Positions 12,322 through 24,640 are shown, counted from the first letter of the stretch. The stretch is 64,000 bases of DNA from Wurfbainia villosa (GCA_025175895.1 CM045988.1:89625137-89689136); one strand, 5' to 3'. Numbers and translations are program-made. Notes: a model not told the origin generated them from the letters alone.

Positions 12322-13892
12322 TGTTGGGGATTTGACGCCCGCTAGAGGGGGGGGTGAATAGCGTGATACCGTACGTAGATGGAATTCTTTCGCGTTCGAT
12401 CGTCTACAATCTTGTTAGCACAGCGGAATAGTAATAACAAATAAATATAACAAGACACACAATCACAACACGATCATATAACGTGGTTCGGAACCACACG
12501 GTTCCTACTCCACGGATTGAGCTCTAACGAGCTCTAGCGATGCCAATGCAATCACTAATCAATAAACTCCTTCTCGACAACAAGTCGAAGGTGGAGAAAC
12601 CTCGTACACAAGATTACAACAATAATCTAAAGAAATACAAGCAAATACAAAGGAAATGTAAAGAACACTTTACAAAACTAGGGTTTGAGCGCTTTGCTTG
12701 TTGGTTGCTTGGATGAGGTTGAAGGGCCCTGAAATGCACTGCAAATCGTCTTCAAATCGCCTCGAAAGCTCCCCAAGAACTGATCGCAATCTCCACGAGC
12801 GACTTCCTTTTATCTCGCGTCGGTGGATTTCCGCTGTGATCACGCCATAAATCACCGGTCATTAACATCGTAGATGTGAGACAACGGCTCAATCCACGTT
12901 GGACAAGTTCCAGCGGGACTCTCACCGATCGGCTGCCAACATTGGCGATCGACGCCTAACGCCCGTCGTCATGCCCGATCGGCTACGAGCATTCTCAATG
13001 CTCGCTACTCGGCCGGGATGATTGCCATCCCTTGGCGATCATTGCCTGTCGATCACGATGCTCGGTCGAGCAATCGCTCTCGAGTCAAACGGTCGAACTC
13101 GAGTCGACTCCGTGGCAGAACCGCCATAATGCCCGGTCATTGCCCAACCTCAAATGAGGTTTTAACCCAAGTATGGTGCCCCCATACTTGCTAGACCACC
13201 CTTAGCCTAGACCTAAACCTTCTAACCACCTCCATCAGCCTCACGCCTCTCAGATCCCTCCAAGTCATCCATGACTTGTTCATCCATCGCGCTAGCTTCC
13301 AGGTGCTTCCATCGGCTATGTCATGCTAACGGTGTCTACACCGCCAAGGCACATTGGACTTACGCTGCCAAGACTCCGCTTGGACTTTACGCCGCCAATA
13401 TCAATCCCCTTGGACTTCCCAAATGCCAAGACTCAAGCTTGGACTTTCCCTTGCCAACCCATGTTGGACTTTCCATGCCAAGACCCATGCTTGGACTTTC
13501 CATTTGCCAAGACCCATGCTTGGACTTCTCATTTGCCAAGACCCATGCTTGGACTTCTCATGCCAAGTGCTCAAGACTTGGACTTTCCCAATTGCCAAGT
13601 GTCCCACTTGGACTTTCCATGTGCCAAGTACCCATGACTTGGACTTTACCTTGCCAAGACCCATGCTTGGACTTTCCCATAATCACATGGTCAACCCTGG
13701 TCAACCATCAAGTCAATTATAACCTGGATCGATTGTATAAACAATCTCCCCAACATATTAACCGACATCAATGTCCAACATCAATGTCAATCTTATGTCA
13801 AACATACTTTGTCAAACATACTTTGTCAAACATCAAAACATCACTCGAGTCAAACTCGAGTCCTGATCAGGACTGGGCCGATTGCACCAACA
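12322..13892 (-). repeat. 3' LTR of element D
   Basis: 1571 bp, related to 17622-19087. It holds about a dozen degenerate copies of a TTGGACTTTCC..TGCCAAGACC motif (about 13350-13680), which create long meaningless open frames. Its block 12766-13150 is far more diverged from the partner LTR than the sequence on either side. Confidence 0.88.
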
Positions 13893-13906
13893 ATCTCCCC
13901 CTTTTT
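13893..13906 (-). other. Polypurine tract of element D
   Basis: On the minus strand this reads AAAAAGGGGGAGAT directly before the 3' LTR TGTTGGTGCA, the same arrangement as in element C. A second short tract, AATGTTTGGGGGAGAA-like, occurs near 14045. Confidence 0.7.
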
Positions 13907-15779
13907 GATGTTTGACAAAAAAAACCAAACAAATCATGAGTTAGAGCACTAACTCAAATCCCTTACCAATTATCCCAAATTGGTAAACACTCACCAAATG
14001 TTCTCCCCCAAACATTTAAGTGAAAATGTAAATCAAATGTTCTCCCCCAAACATTCTCCCCCTTTTTGACTAACATCAAAAAGGTTATCTCTCCAAGGAG
14101 GTCAATGTCTCATGTCCCAATGAGATCTTACAATCTCCCTCTTGATTTAAAAATATCTAGGATGCCTACCATCTTCCTAGTGATAAGTCTCATATCACTC
14201 AAGAGGCACTCTATCTCACTCTCCCAATTTCCAAATTGGGTATCAAACACCCATCAATTTTCAATTGATAACATTCTCCCAAAAAACATCCATCATCCCA
14301 AGATGGATACCTCCCCTAAAGGCTTGCTCTTGACCAGTGCACCAACACTTTCCTTTGAAAGCCCCTAAGCCAATAGGAATTCTAAACCATCAAAATTAAG
14401 GTTCTAAGTTCAACATAGAACTTTTACTCACCCTAAATTTGATACTTTGACCTAACACAACTCCTAATCCATATCCAATGGATTTTCACCCTTCATAATG
14501 CTTCCCAAAGCATATCCTAGGGTCAGGAGTGGTTAGGAACCTTTACCATAGCTGAACACGGGCTAAACAAACCTTGTTAACCCGAATCAGACTGCAATGA
14601 CTTGATCAGCTTATTCGATCACATTTCATCACCGATCGCCACCAATGGCAATCGATCGGTAGCTAATTTTCCAAATTCAACTATCGAATCCACTTAATCA
14701 TAACTAATTATACGTATATCGAAAAATCATGAAATTTGATACGTATAATACTTATGAACAAAAAAATTGGTGAAAAATGTTTGAAAAATAATTTACCCAT
14801 AAAATAGTGAGTTTGATACAAAACTCAAAACCATTGAAATTTTCAATGTTTTGGCCCTATTTTGTATCGACTTCATCAATGGTGATTGCTATCAAAAGAT
14901 AGAGTTCACCAAGGTTTTCTAAATTGATTTTAAAATGATTTCAAAACCTTATTTTGGATCATATTCCTTGGGCTCTAAGTACATGACTTGTACACAAGCT
15001 TTCCCAATGATCCACCAATAAAATTAGATGAGTTTTAGTTCAACTAGATGCAAAAACTATGCACCTTGAACTCAACTCATATCCTAGCATCTCACATGTA
15101 TCTAGGGTGTATAAATACACATACATGTCAATTGGATGTGAGATGTGGATTTTGTTCTCCCTAAACTAGGGTTTCATGCATTTTTCTAAGGCAACTCTAT
15201 TTGATTCCCTTATAAATGGGACTCTAAGTCATGTCATAGTCCTTAAATCAATTTTAATCAAATTAGATGCATAAAAATGATCATTGCATCAATGATAGCA
15301 AAATAAATCATGGCCAATGATCATGATGTCATGGCATATGATAAAATCTAAAAACACATGACATTTAATACCTTAATCCTAAGCATGATCATGACATTTA
15401 GATGATAAAAGTAAACATGATGTCATGTCATGGCATATGGCAAACAAATCATGGCATATAAAATATATAGGTATAATAACACCTAAATTTTAATATTAAT
15501 TGCCTATTTGTTGGGATTAAACATATTTTGCCATATTAACCTAATCTCCCTAGTGTGCCAAAACCCAAAATGGCACACCAACCTCTAAACCTAAATTGTG
15601 CCAAAATGATCATTTTATCAAACTTCATAATTAATATTGGCATATCCTAAAATCTTTTAGGATTAAAAACTCAAATGTATTTTCAAGGTAACCATAACCT
15701 TGAAAATAACCTAAAGTGTCACCTTTGTTATGGTTGAGTTAACTACCCATCCAATCAAGGTTGACACACCCTAAACCCA
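13907..15779 (-). other. Non-coding interior of element D
   Basis: No gene is seen in these 1.9 kb. The sequence is similar to 45423-47200 of element E, so it is a conserved untranslated part of this gag-only family. Repeated words such as CATGATGTCATGGCATA are frequent at 15300-15460. Confidence 0.7.
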
Positions 15780-17555
15780 TCTTAGCGTGAATCAATCACG
15801 CTCTTAGGAACCCAAAACGAGTTACTTAGATATTCCTTAGGGATAACTTCCTAGATACCTTCCTAATGACCTTCCTAGGCTTATTAGCCTTGGTCATTTG
15901 GGTCTTGCCTAGGTTAACCTTAGGGATTGCCTCCTAACAACCTTCTTAGTGGCCACCTTAGGTTTCCTAGAAACCCTAGCCACTAGGCATATCCTTTGGT
16001 CAACTCTAGGGATGACTTCCTATTGACCTTGGTCTTCCTAGACCTAGTTTGTGTTCCATAGTCAAATGGAACACAGCGATAAGCCACCTTAGGCTTAGGT
16101 TTGTGACCCAAACCATTCTTGCCTTTGGTTGACTTTTGCTTCTTGGGTCCTAAGTGTTGACTTTGAGATTTTGACCGAAGTTTGACTAATTGACCCTTGC
16201 ATTTGATTTTGCATAACTTTAAGAGTCTTTTCAAAATTTTCAAGCCTTGACCTCAAGGCTTGATTTTCCTTTTCTAGTTGCCTAATTTTAGAGTTTTGAT
16301 TTAAGTCTTGGGCATTGGATTTTCTAGGCATATGCCTAGTCCACTTAGGATTGAAACCTAGGTGCTCTTGCACCTTTCTAATGGTCTCCCTAGGTAAAAT
16401 TGGTCTAGTGTTATTTGACCTAGGTTTATCCTTAGATGAATTATTTTTAGGGACATTAGTCCCAAATTTCTTCCGATTATCTAAGTGAATATTTTTAGCT
16501 CCTAAGCAATATTCATTCCTATTAGCATGCTTTTCATAAATTGCAAGAGAATTAAAATTATTTCTAGCATGCTTTGGCCTATTAAATCTAGAAGGTGCAT
16601 TATTGAAATATACCTTAGGGTTTGCCTTGGAGGCTCCCCCTACATATGATGCTCCTTCTTGCCCCTTCTTCTTCCCCCTAGGGCATTGACTCCGATAATG
16701 CCCCTTCGAATTGCACTTGAAGCATATGATGTGCTCCTTGCCTTTAGGTGTTGGGGAACCGGCATCCTTGACTTTTGGTGCCGGTGGAGCCTTCTTAACC
16801 TTCTTTGGGCACTTGCTCTTGTAGTGCCCTTGCTCCCTACACTCAAAGCATATAATATTCATTTTATTATTAATTGACATGCTTGAGTTACCTAGGGTGG
16901 TGGACCGAATTGGACTTTGGGCTTCTTCATCTTGACCGGATGTCGAAGCTTCTTCTTGATGTTCCGGTATGGAGGTTTTTTCCTCCCCCTCAATCTTTGA
17001 GGTGGATGCTTCTTCCACCTCTACCTCCTCGGAGATTGATGGCCTCTCAACCTCCAATTCTTCACACTCTCCTCTTGACCCGGATGTTGACTCTTCTTCA
17101 ACTTCCGAATCCTCACTTGCTTGTGAGGAGGAGCTTGCTTCTTCGGCCTCTTCCGATTGGACCGATGAGCATTCTACATCTTCTTCTTCTTCTTGGACCG
17201 ATGATGAATTTTCATGGAGCTTTGCCACTTGGCTCCATAACTCTTTAGCATCTACATAATTACCTAACATACACAAGATATTGTTAGGTATTAAATCAAT
17301 TAAAAATTTTATCACCTTATCATTTTTCTCGGATGCTTGAATTTGCTCTTCGGTCCACCTCTTCTTTTTGAGGAATCCACCTCTTGGTCCTCTTGGATAT
17401 TCAAATCCATCCATCAAAATGGACCATTCCTCAAAATCTCTCATCATAATAAAATCCTCAATTCTTCCCTTCCAAGAATTGAATCCTTCTCGTCCGTATA
17501 GGGTGTAGGGCACCGGTGTGTTGATGTCCCAACCTAATTGATCTTGGACTTCCAT
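15780..17555 (-). pseudogene. Gag of element D, C-terminus frameshifted
   Basis: The ATG at 17555 opens a 486-residue frame to 16095. Its N-terminus (DQLGWDINTPVPYTLYGREG, then FNSWKGRIEDF) is of the copia gag type; then come acidic Ser/Glu-rich sequence and two CCHC zinc knuckles, CFECREQGHYKSKC and CFKCNSKGHYRSQC, then basic and coiled-coil-like sequence. Element E gag (47204-48868) is 554 residues and aligns throughout; its last part matches D in another frame from about 16140 (GPKKQKSTKGKNGLGHKPK), so D has a frameshift near 16140-16150. Gag packages element RNA; no enzyme domain follows it. Confidence 0.85.
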
Positions 17556-17609
17556 CTTTTACCCTCTAGCGTCTTGCTCCCGGTTGTTAATCCGTTGAAG
17601 AGCCACCAG

Positions 17610-17621
17610 GCTCGATACCAC
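17610..17621 (-). other. Primer-binding site of element D
   Basis: The minus strand reads GTGGTATCGAGC just inside the 5' LTR, against TGGTATCAGAGC for plant initiator tRNA-Met. The related elements at 20881-20892 and 48921-48932 carry the exact 12-base match. Confidence 0.7.
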
Positions 17622-19087
17622 TGTTGGAGATTAGACGTCGCTAGAGGGGGGGTGAATAGCGTGATACCGTACGTAGATGGAATTCTTTCGCGTTCGATCG
17701 TCTACAATCTTGTTAGCACAGCGGAATAGTAATAACAAATAAATATAACAAGACACACAATCACAACACGATCATATAACGTGGTTCGGAACCACACGGT
17801 TCCTACTCCACGGATTGAGCTCTAACGAGCTCTAGCGATGCCAATGCAATCACTAATCAATAAACTCCTTCTCGACAACAAGTCGAAGGTGGAGAAACCT
17901 CGTACACAAGATTACAACAATAATCTAAAGAAATACAAGCAAATACAAAGGAAATGTAAAGAACACTTTACAAAACTAGGGTTTGAGCGCTTTGCTTGTT
18001 GGTTGCTTGGATGAGGTTGAAGGGCCCTGAAATGCACCTGCAAATCGCCTTCAAATCGCCTCGAAAGCTCCCCAAGAATCGATGCCGCAATCTCCACGAA
18101 TGCCTTTTATCTCGCGTCGGTGCCGATTTCCGCTGGCGCCATAAATCACCGACCGGCTAACATCGTAGATGTGAGACAACGGCTCAATCCACGTTGGACA
18201 AGTTCCAACGGACTTTCAGATCGACTACCAACATTGGCGATCATCGCCTAACGCTCGTAGTCGATCTTGCCCGGCCGGCTCTGAGCATTCTCGCGGCGAC
18301 TCGACCATGACCGATCGCGGTCATTGCCATCCCATAGCGATCATTGCCGACCTTCGATCGCTCCCATGAAAGCAGGTTTTAACCCAAGTATGGTGCCCCC
18401 ATACTTGCTAGACCACCCTTAGCCTAGACCTAAACCTTCTAACCACCTCCATCAGCCTCACGCCTCTCAGATCCCTCCAAGTCATCCATGACTTGTTCAT
18501 CCATCGCGCTAGCTTCCAGGTGCTTCCATCGGCTATGTCATGCTAACGGTGTCTACACCGCCAAGGCACATTGGACTTACGCTGCCAATATCAATCCCCT
18601 TGGACTTCCCAAATGCCAAGACTCAAGCTTGGACTTTCCCTTGCCAACCCATGTTGGACTTTCCATGCCAAGACTCATGCTTGGACTTTCCATTTGCCAA
18701 GACCCATGCTTGGACTTCTCATTTGCCAAGACCCATGCTTGGACTTCTCATGCCAAGTGCTCAAGACTTGGACTTTCCCAATTGCCAAGTGTCCCACTTG
18801 GACTTTCCATGTGCTAAGTACCCATGACTTGGACTTTACCTTGCCAAGACCCATGCTTGGACTTTCCCATAATCACATGGTCAACCCTGGTCAACCATCA
18901 AGTCAATTATAACCTGGATCGATTGTATAAACAATCTCCCCAACATATTAACCGACATCAATGTCCAACATCAATGTCAATCCTATGTCAAACATACTTT
19001 GTCAAACATACTTTGTCAAACATCAAAATATCACTCGAGTCAAACTCGAGTCCTGGTCAATCGTGACCTGGGCCGATTGCACCAACA
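17622..19087 (-). repeat. 5' LTR of element D
   Basis: 1466 bp, ending in CCAACA followed by the AACAC target duplication. Relative to the 3' LTR it lacks one TTGGACTT repeat unit near 18585 and differs strongly in 18040-18375, while 17640-18030 and 18380-19087 are nearly the same. Confidence 0.88.
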
Positions 19088-19092
19088 AACAC

Positions 19093-19476
19093 TTCTCTTC
19101 CCTTCCCAACTCTAGTTGGACCAAGGGCTTACGAATGACCACGACTGGACAACAACACTTTTCTTCACTTCCCCACTCTAATCGTATCGAGGGTTTACAA
19201 ACTGCCTCGACTGGGCAATAACACTTCTCCACTTTAGCCGAACTGAGGACTTACGAACTGTCTCAACTGGGCCTAGTTGATGCACCTCTCCTCTCCACTT
19301 CACACTTCAGGGGAATAATAATAATTTGATCAAACCGAGAGCTTATAAACTGCCCCGGCAAAGTCGAATTGATACGCTTATTCTTTCCGCTTTAGCACTT
19401 TGGGGGAATAATAACACTTCGACTAGATTGAGAGCTTATGAACTATCTCGGCCAGGCCAAGCTGATATGCCTCTTC
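19093..19476. repeat. About 93-bp tandem repeats of gypsy element H, left part
   Basis: Degenerate units contain GAGGGCTTACAAACTGTCTC, TGATATGCCTCTCCTCCCC and GGGGAATAATAACACTTCG. They are the continuation of the array at 23402-24640, interrupted by the LTR composite. No coding frame is credible. Confidence 0.75.
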
Positions 19477-20840
19477 TGTTGGTGCAATCGGCCCAGGTCA
19501 CGATTGACCAGGACTCGAGTTTGGCTCGAGTGATGTTTTGATGTGTTTTGATGTTTCGACAAAAACATATGACAATACAATTGTCATGGAAAGTCCAAGT
19601 TGGACACTTGGCAGTTGGGAAAGTCCAAGTCCTGAGTACTTGGCAAATGGAAAGTCCAATATGTGTTGGCAAGGAAAGTCCAAGCATGGGTCTTGGCAAA
19701 TGGAAAGTCCAACATGAGTTGGCAAGGAAAGTCCAAGCATGGTCTTGGCATGGAAAGTCTAACATGGGTTAGCATTTGAAGTCCAAGGGGTTTAATATTG
19801 GCGGCGTAAAGTCCAAGCGGAGTCTTGGCGGCGTAAGTCTAATGTGCCTTGGCGGTGTAGACACCGTTAGCATGACATAGCCGACGGAAGCACCTGAAGG
19901 CTAGCGCGATGGATGAACAAGTCATGGATGACTTGGAGGATCCGAGGCGTGAGGTGATGGAGGTGACTAGAAGGCTTGAGGTCTAGGCTGGGTGGTCTAG
20001 CAGTAATGGGAACCATACGAGTTAAAACCTCATGTTTGAGGTGTGCCGGTCGGAGTGCCATGTGATAGTCGGGGACCGAGTCAACTAGGGTTTATTGCGA
20101 GGTTATGGCCTAGCGATCGCGCCATAGGTTAGCGGTCGGTGATGGCTCAGTAATCGTGATTATCGATCAATCGGCGGTGCTCGAGAATTCGACCACGAGA
20201 ATGAGTCGAGACTCATTGGTCGAGTGAGGACTCCATCGGTCGATCGATGGTCACTGATCGGATGGTAGTTCAGTTGGACTTATCAAGCGTGGAACTAGCG
20301 TTGTCTCCACGACAATGATGGCATCGATCGGGATGGTCTCGATCGATCGTGATAGACTTTTTCTATGCAGTTGAAGCTATATATGGAGCTCGTGATGGAG
20401 GAAAAACCAGCGGTTCTTGAGGGCTATTAGGCGATTTGTTGGTGTAAATCAGGTCTCAGTGCAAGCAAGCAACCAGCATTCAAGCAATCAAAACAAGTGT
20501 TGTAAAGTCTTTTCTTTACTTGTATTTCATATTTACATTGTATATTGCTTGTATTTCATTCTTCATTGTAAGATTTATTGTAAGGGGTTTCTCCGCCTCC
20601 GACTTGTGTCGAGAAGGAGTGTTTATCATTAGTGAGTGCGTGTGCATCACTAGGGCTCTTTAGAGCTCGATCCGTGGAGTAGGAACTGTGCGGTTCCGAA
20701 CCACGTTATATCATTGTGTTAGCTTGTTGTTTATTTCGTTATCGCTTTTATTATTTCTATTTCCGCTGCACACTAACGAAATTGTAGACACAAACGCGAT
20801 CGAATTACATCTTCGCTATTCACCCCCCCCTCTAGCCATT
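19477..20840 (+). repeat. Plus-strand LTR of the composite
   Basis: It begins TGTTGGTGCAATCGG and runs to the CCCCCCTCTAGCCATTC near its 3' end. The last bases (AACGATTCCTAACA in the full LTR) are missing: at CTCTAGCC the sequence switches to gag leader sequence of the opposite orientation. A TATATA at about 20380 is the likely promoter. Confidence 0.78.
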
Positions 20841-20880
20841 CACCTTAGCTCCCGGTTGTTAATCCGTAGAAGAGCCCCGG

Positions 20881-20892
20881 GCTCTGATACCA
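20881..20892 (-). other. Primer-binding site in the composite
   Basis: The minus strand reads TGGTATCAGAGC, an exact 12-base match to the 3' end complement of plant initiator tRNA-Met, two bases from the LTR at 20895. Confidence 0.85.
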
Positions 20893-20894
20893 CT

Positions 20895-22092
20895 TGTTAG
20901 GAATCGTTGGAATGGCTAGAGGGGGGTGAATAGCGAAGATGTAATTCGATCGCGTTTGTGTCTACAATTTCGTTAGTGCGCAGCGGAAATAGAAATAATA
21001 AAAGCGATAGCGAAATAGACAACAAGCTAACGATATGATAACGTGGTTGAACCGCACGGTTCCTACTCCACTCGGATCGAGCTCTAAAGAGCCCTAGTGA
21101 TGCGCACTCACTAATGATAAACACTCCTTCTCGACACAAGTCGAGGCGAGAAACCCCACAATAAATCTTACAGCGATAAGAAGAATGAAATACAAGCAAT
21201 ATACAATGTAAATATGAAATACAAGTAAAGAAAAGACTTTACAACACTTGTTTTGATGCTGAATGCTGTTGCTTGCTTGCACGAGACTGATTTGCACCAA
21301 CAAATCGCCTAATAGCCCTCAAGAACTGCTTTTTCCTCCATCACGGCTTTCTATATAGCTTCAACTCGTTTGAAAAAGTCTATCGATCGGATCGGGACCA
21401 TCGATCGGCGATGCCCTGTCGTGAGACAACGCTAGTTCCACATTGGATAAGTCCGGCGGAACTACCATCGATCGGCGGATGTGACCATCATCGATGATGG
21501 AGTCCTCACTCGACCAAATGAGTCGGCTCGACTCCATCTCGCGGGCCGAATCTCGAGGCACCGATCGGACCGATCGACAATCGATCGACTACTGAGCCAT
21601 CACCGATCGGCTGCCAACCTATGGCGATCGCTAAACCTAACCTGCGATCAAACCCTAGTTGACTTCGGTCGATCGGCGACCGCCACATGACACCCGGTCG
21701 ACTACACCTCAAACATGAGGTTTTAACTCAAGTATGGTTCCCCATACTTGCTAGACCACCCTTAGCCTAGACTCTAAGCCTTCTAGTCACCTCCATCACC
21801 TCACGCCTCGGATCCCTCCAAGTCATCCATGACTTGTTCATCCATCGCGCTAGCCTTCAGGTGCTTCCGTCGGCTATGTCATGCTAACGGTGTCTACACC
21901 GCCAAGGCACATTGGACTTACGCCGCCAAGACTCCGCTTGGACTTTACGCCGCCAATATTAAACCCCTTGGACTTCAAATGCTAACCCATGTTAGACTTT
22001 CCATGCCAAGACCATGCTTGGACTTTCCTTGCCAACTCATGTTGGACTTTCCATTTGCCAAGACCCATGCTTGGACTTTCCTTGCCAACACA
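20895..22092 (-). repeat. First minus-strand LTR of the composite, truncated
   Basis: It starts TGTTAGG and ends inside the TTGGACTTTCC repeat tract at CCAACACA, where the next LTR begins. The shared TGTT at the join suggests microhomology. It has scrambled motifs (ATCGATCGGCGATG) at about 21380-21610. Confidence 0.78.
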
Positions 22093-23401
22093 TGTTAGGA
22101 ATCGTTGGAATGGCTAGAGGGGGGGTGAATAGCGAAGATGTAATTCGATCGCGTTTGTGTCTACAATTTCGTTAGTGCGCAGCGGAAATAGAAATAATAA
22201 AAGCGATAACGAAATAGACAATAAACTAACACAATGATATAACGTGGTTCGGAACCGCACGGTTCCTACTCCACGGATCGAGCTCTAAAGAGCCCTAGTG
22301 ATGCACACGCACTCACTAATGATAAACACTCCTCGACACAAGTCGGAGGCGGAGAAACCCCTTACAATAAATCTTACAACAGTAAGAATGAAATACAAGC
22401 AATATACAATGTAAATATGAAATACAAGTAAAGAAAAGACTTTACAACACTTGTTTTGATTGCTTGAATGCTTGGTTGCTTGCTTGCACTTGGAGACCTG
22501 ATTTGCACCAACAAATCGCCCCAATAGCCCTCAAGAACCGGTTGGTTTTTCCTCCATCACGAGCTCCATATATAGCTTCAACCTGTGCTGAAAAAAGTCT
22601 ATCAGTCGACTGATCGGGACCATCAGTCGACTGATGCCACTATTGTCGTGAGACAACGGCTAGTTCCACGTTGGATAAGTCCAACGGAACTACCATCAGT
22701 CGACTGATTGTGACCATCAGTCGACTGATGGAGTCCTCACTCGACCAGTCGAGTCTCGACTCCGATTCGCGTGGCCGACTCGAGCACCCCGACCGATCGA
22801 AATCACGATTACTCGAGCCATCACGACCGCTAACCTATGGCAATGAACATGAGGTTTTAACTCAAGTATGGTTCCCCCATACTTGCTAGACCACCCTTAG
22901 CCTAGACCTAAGACTTCTAGTCACCTCCATCAGCCTCACGCCTCTCGGATCCCTCCAAGTCATCCATGACTTGTTCATCCATCGCGTTAGCCTTCAGGTG
23001 CTTCCGTCGGCTATGTCATGCTAACGGTGTCTACACCGCCAAGGCACATTGGACTTACGCCGCCAAGACTCCGCTTGGACTTTACGCCGCCAATATTAAA
23101 CCCCTTGGACTTCAAATGCTAACCCATGTTAGACTTTCCATGCCAAGACCATGCTTGGACTTTCCTTGCCAACTCATGTTGGACTTTCCATTTGCCAAGA
23201 CCCATGCTTGGACTTTCCTTGCCAACACATGTTGGACTTTCCATTTTCCAAGTACTCAGGACTTGGACTTTCCCAACTGCCAAGTGTCCAACTTGGACTT
23301 TCCATGACAATTGTATTGTCATATGTTTTTGTCGAAACATCAAAACACATCAAAACATCACTCGAGCCAAACTCGAGTCTTGGTCAATCGTGACCTGGGC
23401 C
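22093..23401 (-). repeat. Second minus-strand LTR of the composite
   Basis: It starts TGTTAGG and runs to GGGCCGAT, lacking the terminal TGCACCAACA. It carries four intact ATCAGTCGACTGAT palindromes at about 22590-22730, at the place where the neighbouring LTR has different bases. Confidence 0.78.
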
Positions 23402-24640
23402 GATATGCCTCTTCTCCCCACTTTGCTACTTTGGGAGAATAATAGCACTTCGAATGGACTGAGGGATTACGAAATACCTCGGTCAGGCTAAGCTGGTACG
23501 CCTTTCTTCCCCGCTTCGCCAATTCGGGTGAATAATAATACTTCAACCTGGTCGAGGGCTTACAAACTATCTCGGTTAGGTCGAGGTGATATGCCTCTCC
23601 TCCCCTGCTTTATCACTTTGAGGGAATAGTAATACTTTTATCGGATCGAGGACTTACGAACTGCATCAGTCAAGCCGAGCTAATACGCCTCTTCCCCCGC
23701 TTCACCACTTCAGGGAAATAATAATACTTTGATCAAACTGAGGGTTTATGAACTGCTTGGATCAAGCTGAGCTGATACATCTCTCCTCCCCACTTCACCA
23801 CTTCGGAGGAATAATAATACTTCGACCTGATTGAGGGCTTATAATCTGATTTGGTTAGGTCGAGTTGATATGCCTCTCCTCCCTACTTCGCTACTTTGAG
23901 GGAATAATAATACTTCAATTAGACCGAAGGCTTACAAACTGTCTCGATCAGGCTGAATTGATACACCTCTCCTCTCCGCTTCACTACTAGTCAGGGGAAT
24001 AATAGCCCTTCGATCGGACCGAGAGCTTACGAATCATTTCAACTGAGCTAAGCTGATACACCTCTCCTCCCCACTTCACCACAAGTCGGGGGAATCACTC
24101 TTCATAGAAAAACTACCTCATTCAGGCCAAACTAATATGTCTCTCCTCCCTGCTTCACCACTAGTCGGGGGAAATGCAATACTTCATATGGTTGTTCTTC
24201 GTCCTATTAGGAGGAATACAATATTGAATAAAATATCACTTAGGTCGGATTGAGAGCTTATGAACTGTCTCAGTTGGGTGAAGTGAAAACTCTTCTCTTA
24301 TACTAACACTTTGAAATACACTCAGTCAGTCTGAGGGCTTACAAATCACCCTAATTGGGCTGAGCAAAAACACCTCTTCTCATAACCACACTTCAAAATG
24401 CACTCGACGAAATTGAGGACTTACGAACTACTCCAGTTGAGTGGAGTGATAACACCTCTTCTTGTAACAACACTTCAAAATGCACGTGGCCAAATCGAAG
24501 GCTTACAAATCGCCTCAGTTGGGTAGAGCGAGAACACCTCTTCGTATAACAATACTTCATAAAAAACACTTGGACCAAACTAAGGGTTTACAATCTTCAT
24601 TGGTCGTACCAAGTGAACACACTTCTTTATTAAAATTGAT
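23402..24640. repeat. About 93-bp tandem repeats of gypsy element H, right part
   Basis: Some twelve degenerate units; for example TACGCC/TATGCC marks at 23497, 23590 and 23684 are 93-94 bp apart. Units read through CTCCTCCCCGCTTCACCACTT and GGGGAATAATAATACTTCG. It is the non-coding 3' region of H. Confidence 0.8.

Larger units (their letters stand above)
12322..19087 (-). mobile_element. Complete gag-only LTR retrotransposon D (TR-GAG type)
   Basis: This 6766-bp element has two LTRs (12322-13892 and 17622-19087), both bounded by TGTTGG and CCAACA. It is flanked by a perfect target duplication AACAC (12317-12321 and 19088-19092). On the minus strand the order is 5' LTR, tRNA-Met-like primer site, gag, about 2 kb without coding sequence, polypurine tract and 3' LTR. 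No protease, integrase or reverse transcriptase is present. This matches the plant non-autonomous class that keeps only gag and depends on a partner's pol. It is inserted in the repeat-rich part of gypsy element H. Confidence 0.88.
19477..23401. mobile_element. Head-to-head LTR composite of the D/E retrotransposon family
   Basis: Three LTR copies lie in a row without any internal gene: one on the plus strand (19477-about 20840), then 54 bp of leader with a minus-strand primer site, then two minus-strand LTRs (20895-22092 and 22093-23401). The structure is an inverted repeat with arms of over 1.2 kb. It sits in the H minisatellite and is flanked by a 13-bp direct repeat GATATGCCTCTTC (19464-19476 and 23402-23414), too long for a normal integration duplication. 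Rearrangement of an E-like element, or abnormal integration, could give this form. Confidence 0.75.

Noticed and set aside
13271..13915. Long open frames rich in LGL, LDF and CQD repeats in the D-family LTRs
   Set aside because: They arise from the TTGGACTTTCC minisatellite, occur in three frames at once, and vary between LTR copies, so they are not genes.
19093..24640. CRISPR-like spaced repeats
   Set aside because: Repeats are degenerate head-to-tail minisatellites in a plant retrotransposon, without constant repeats and unique spacers.
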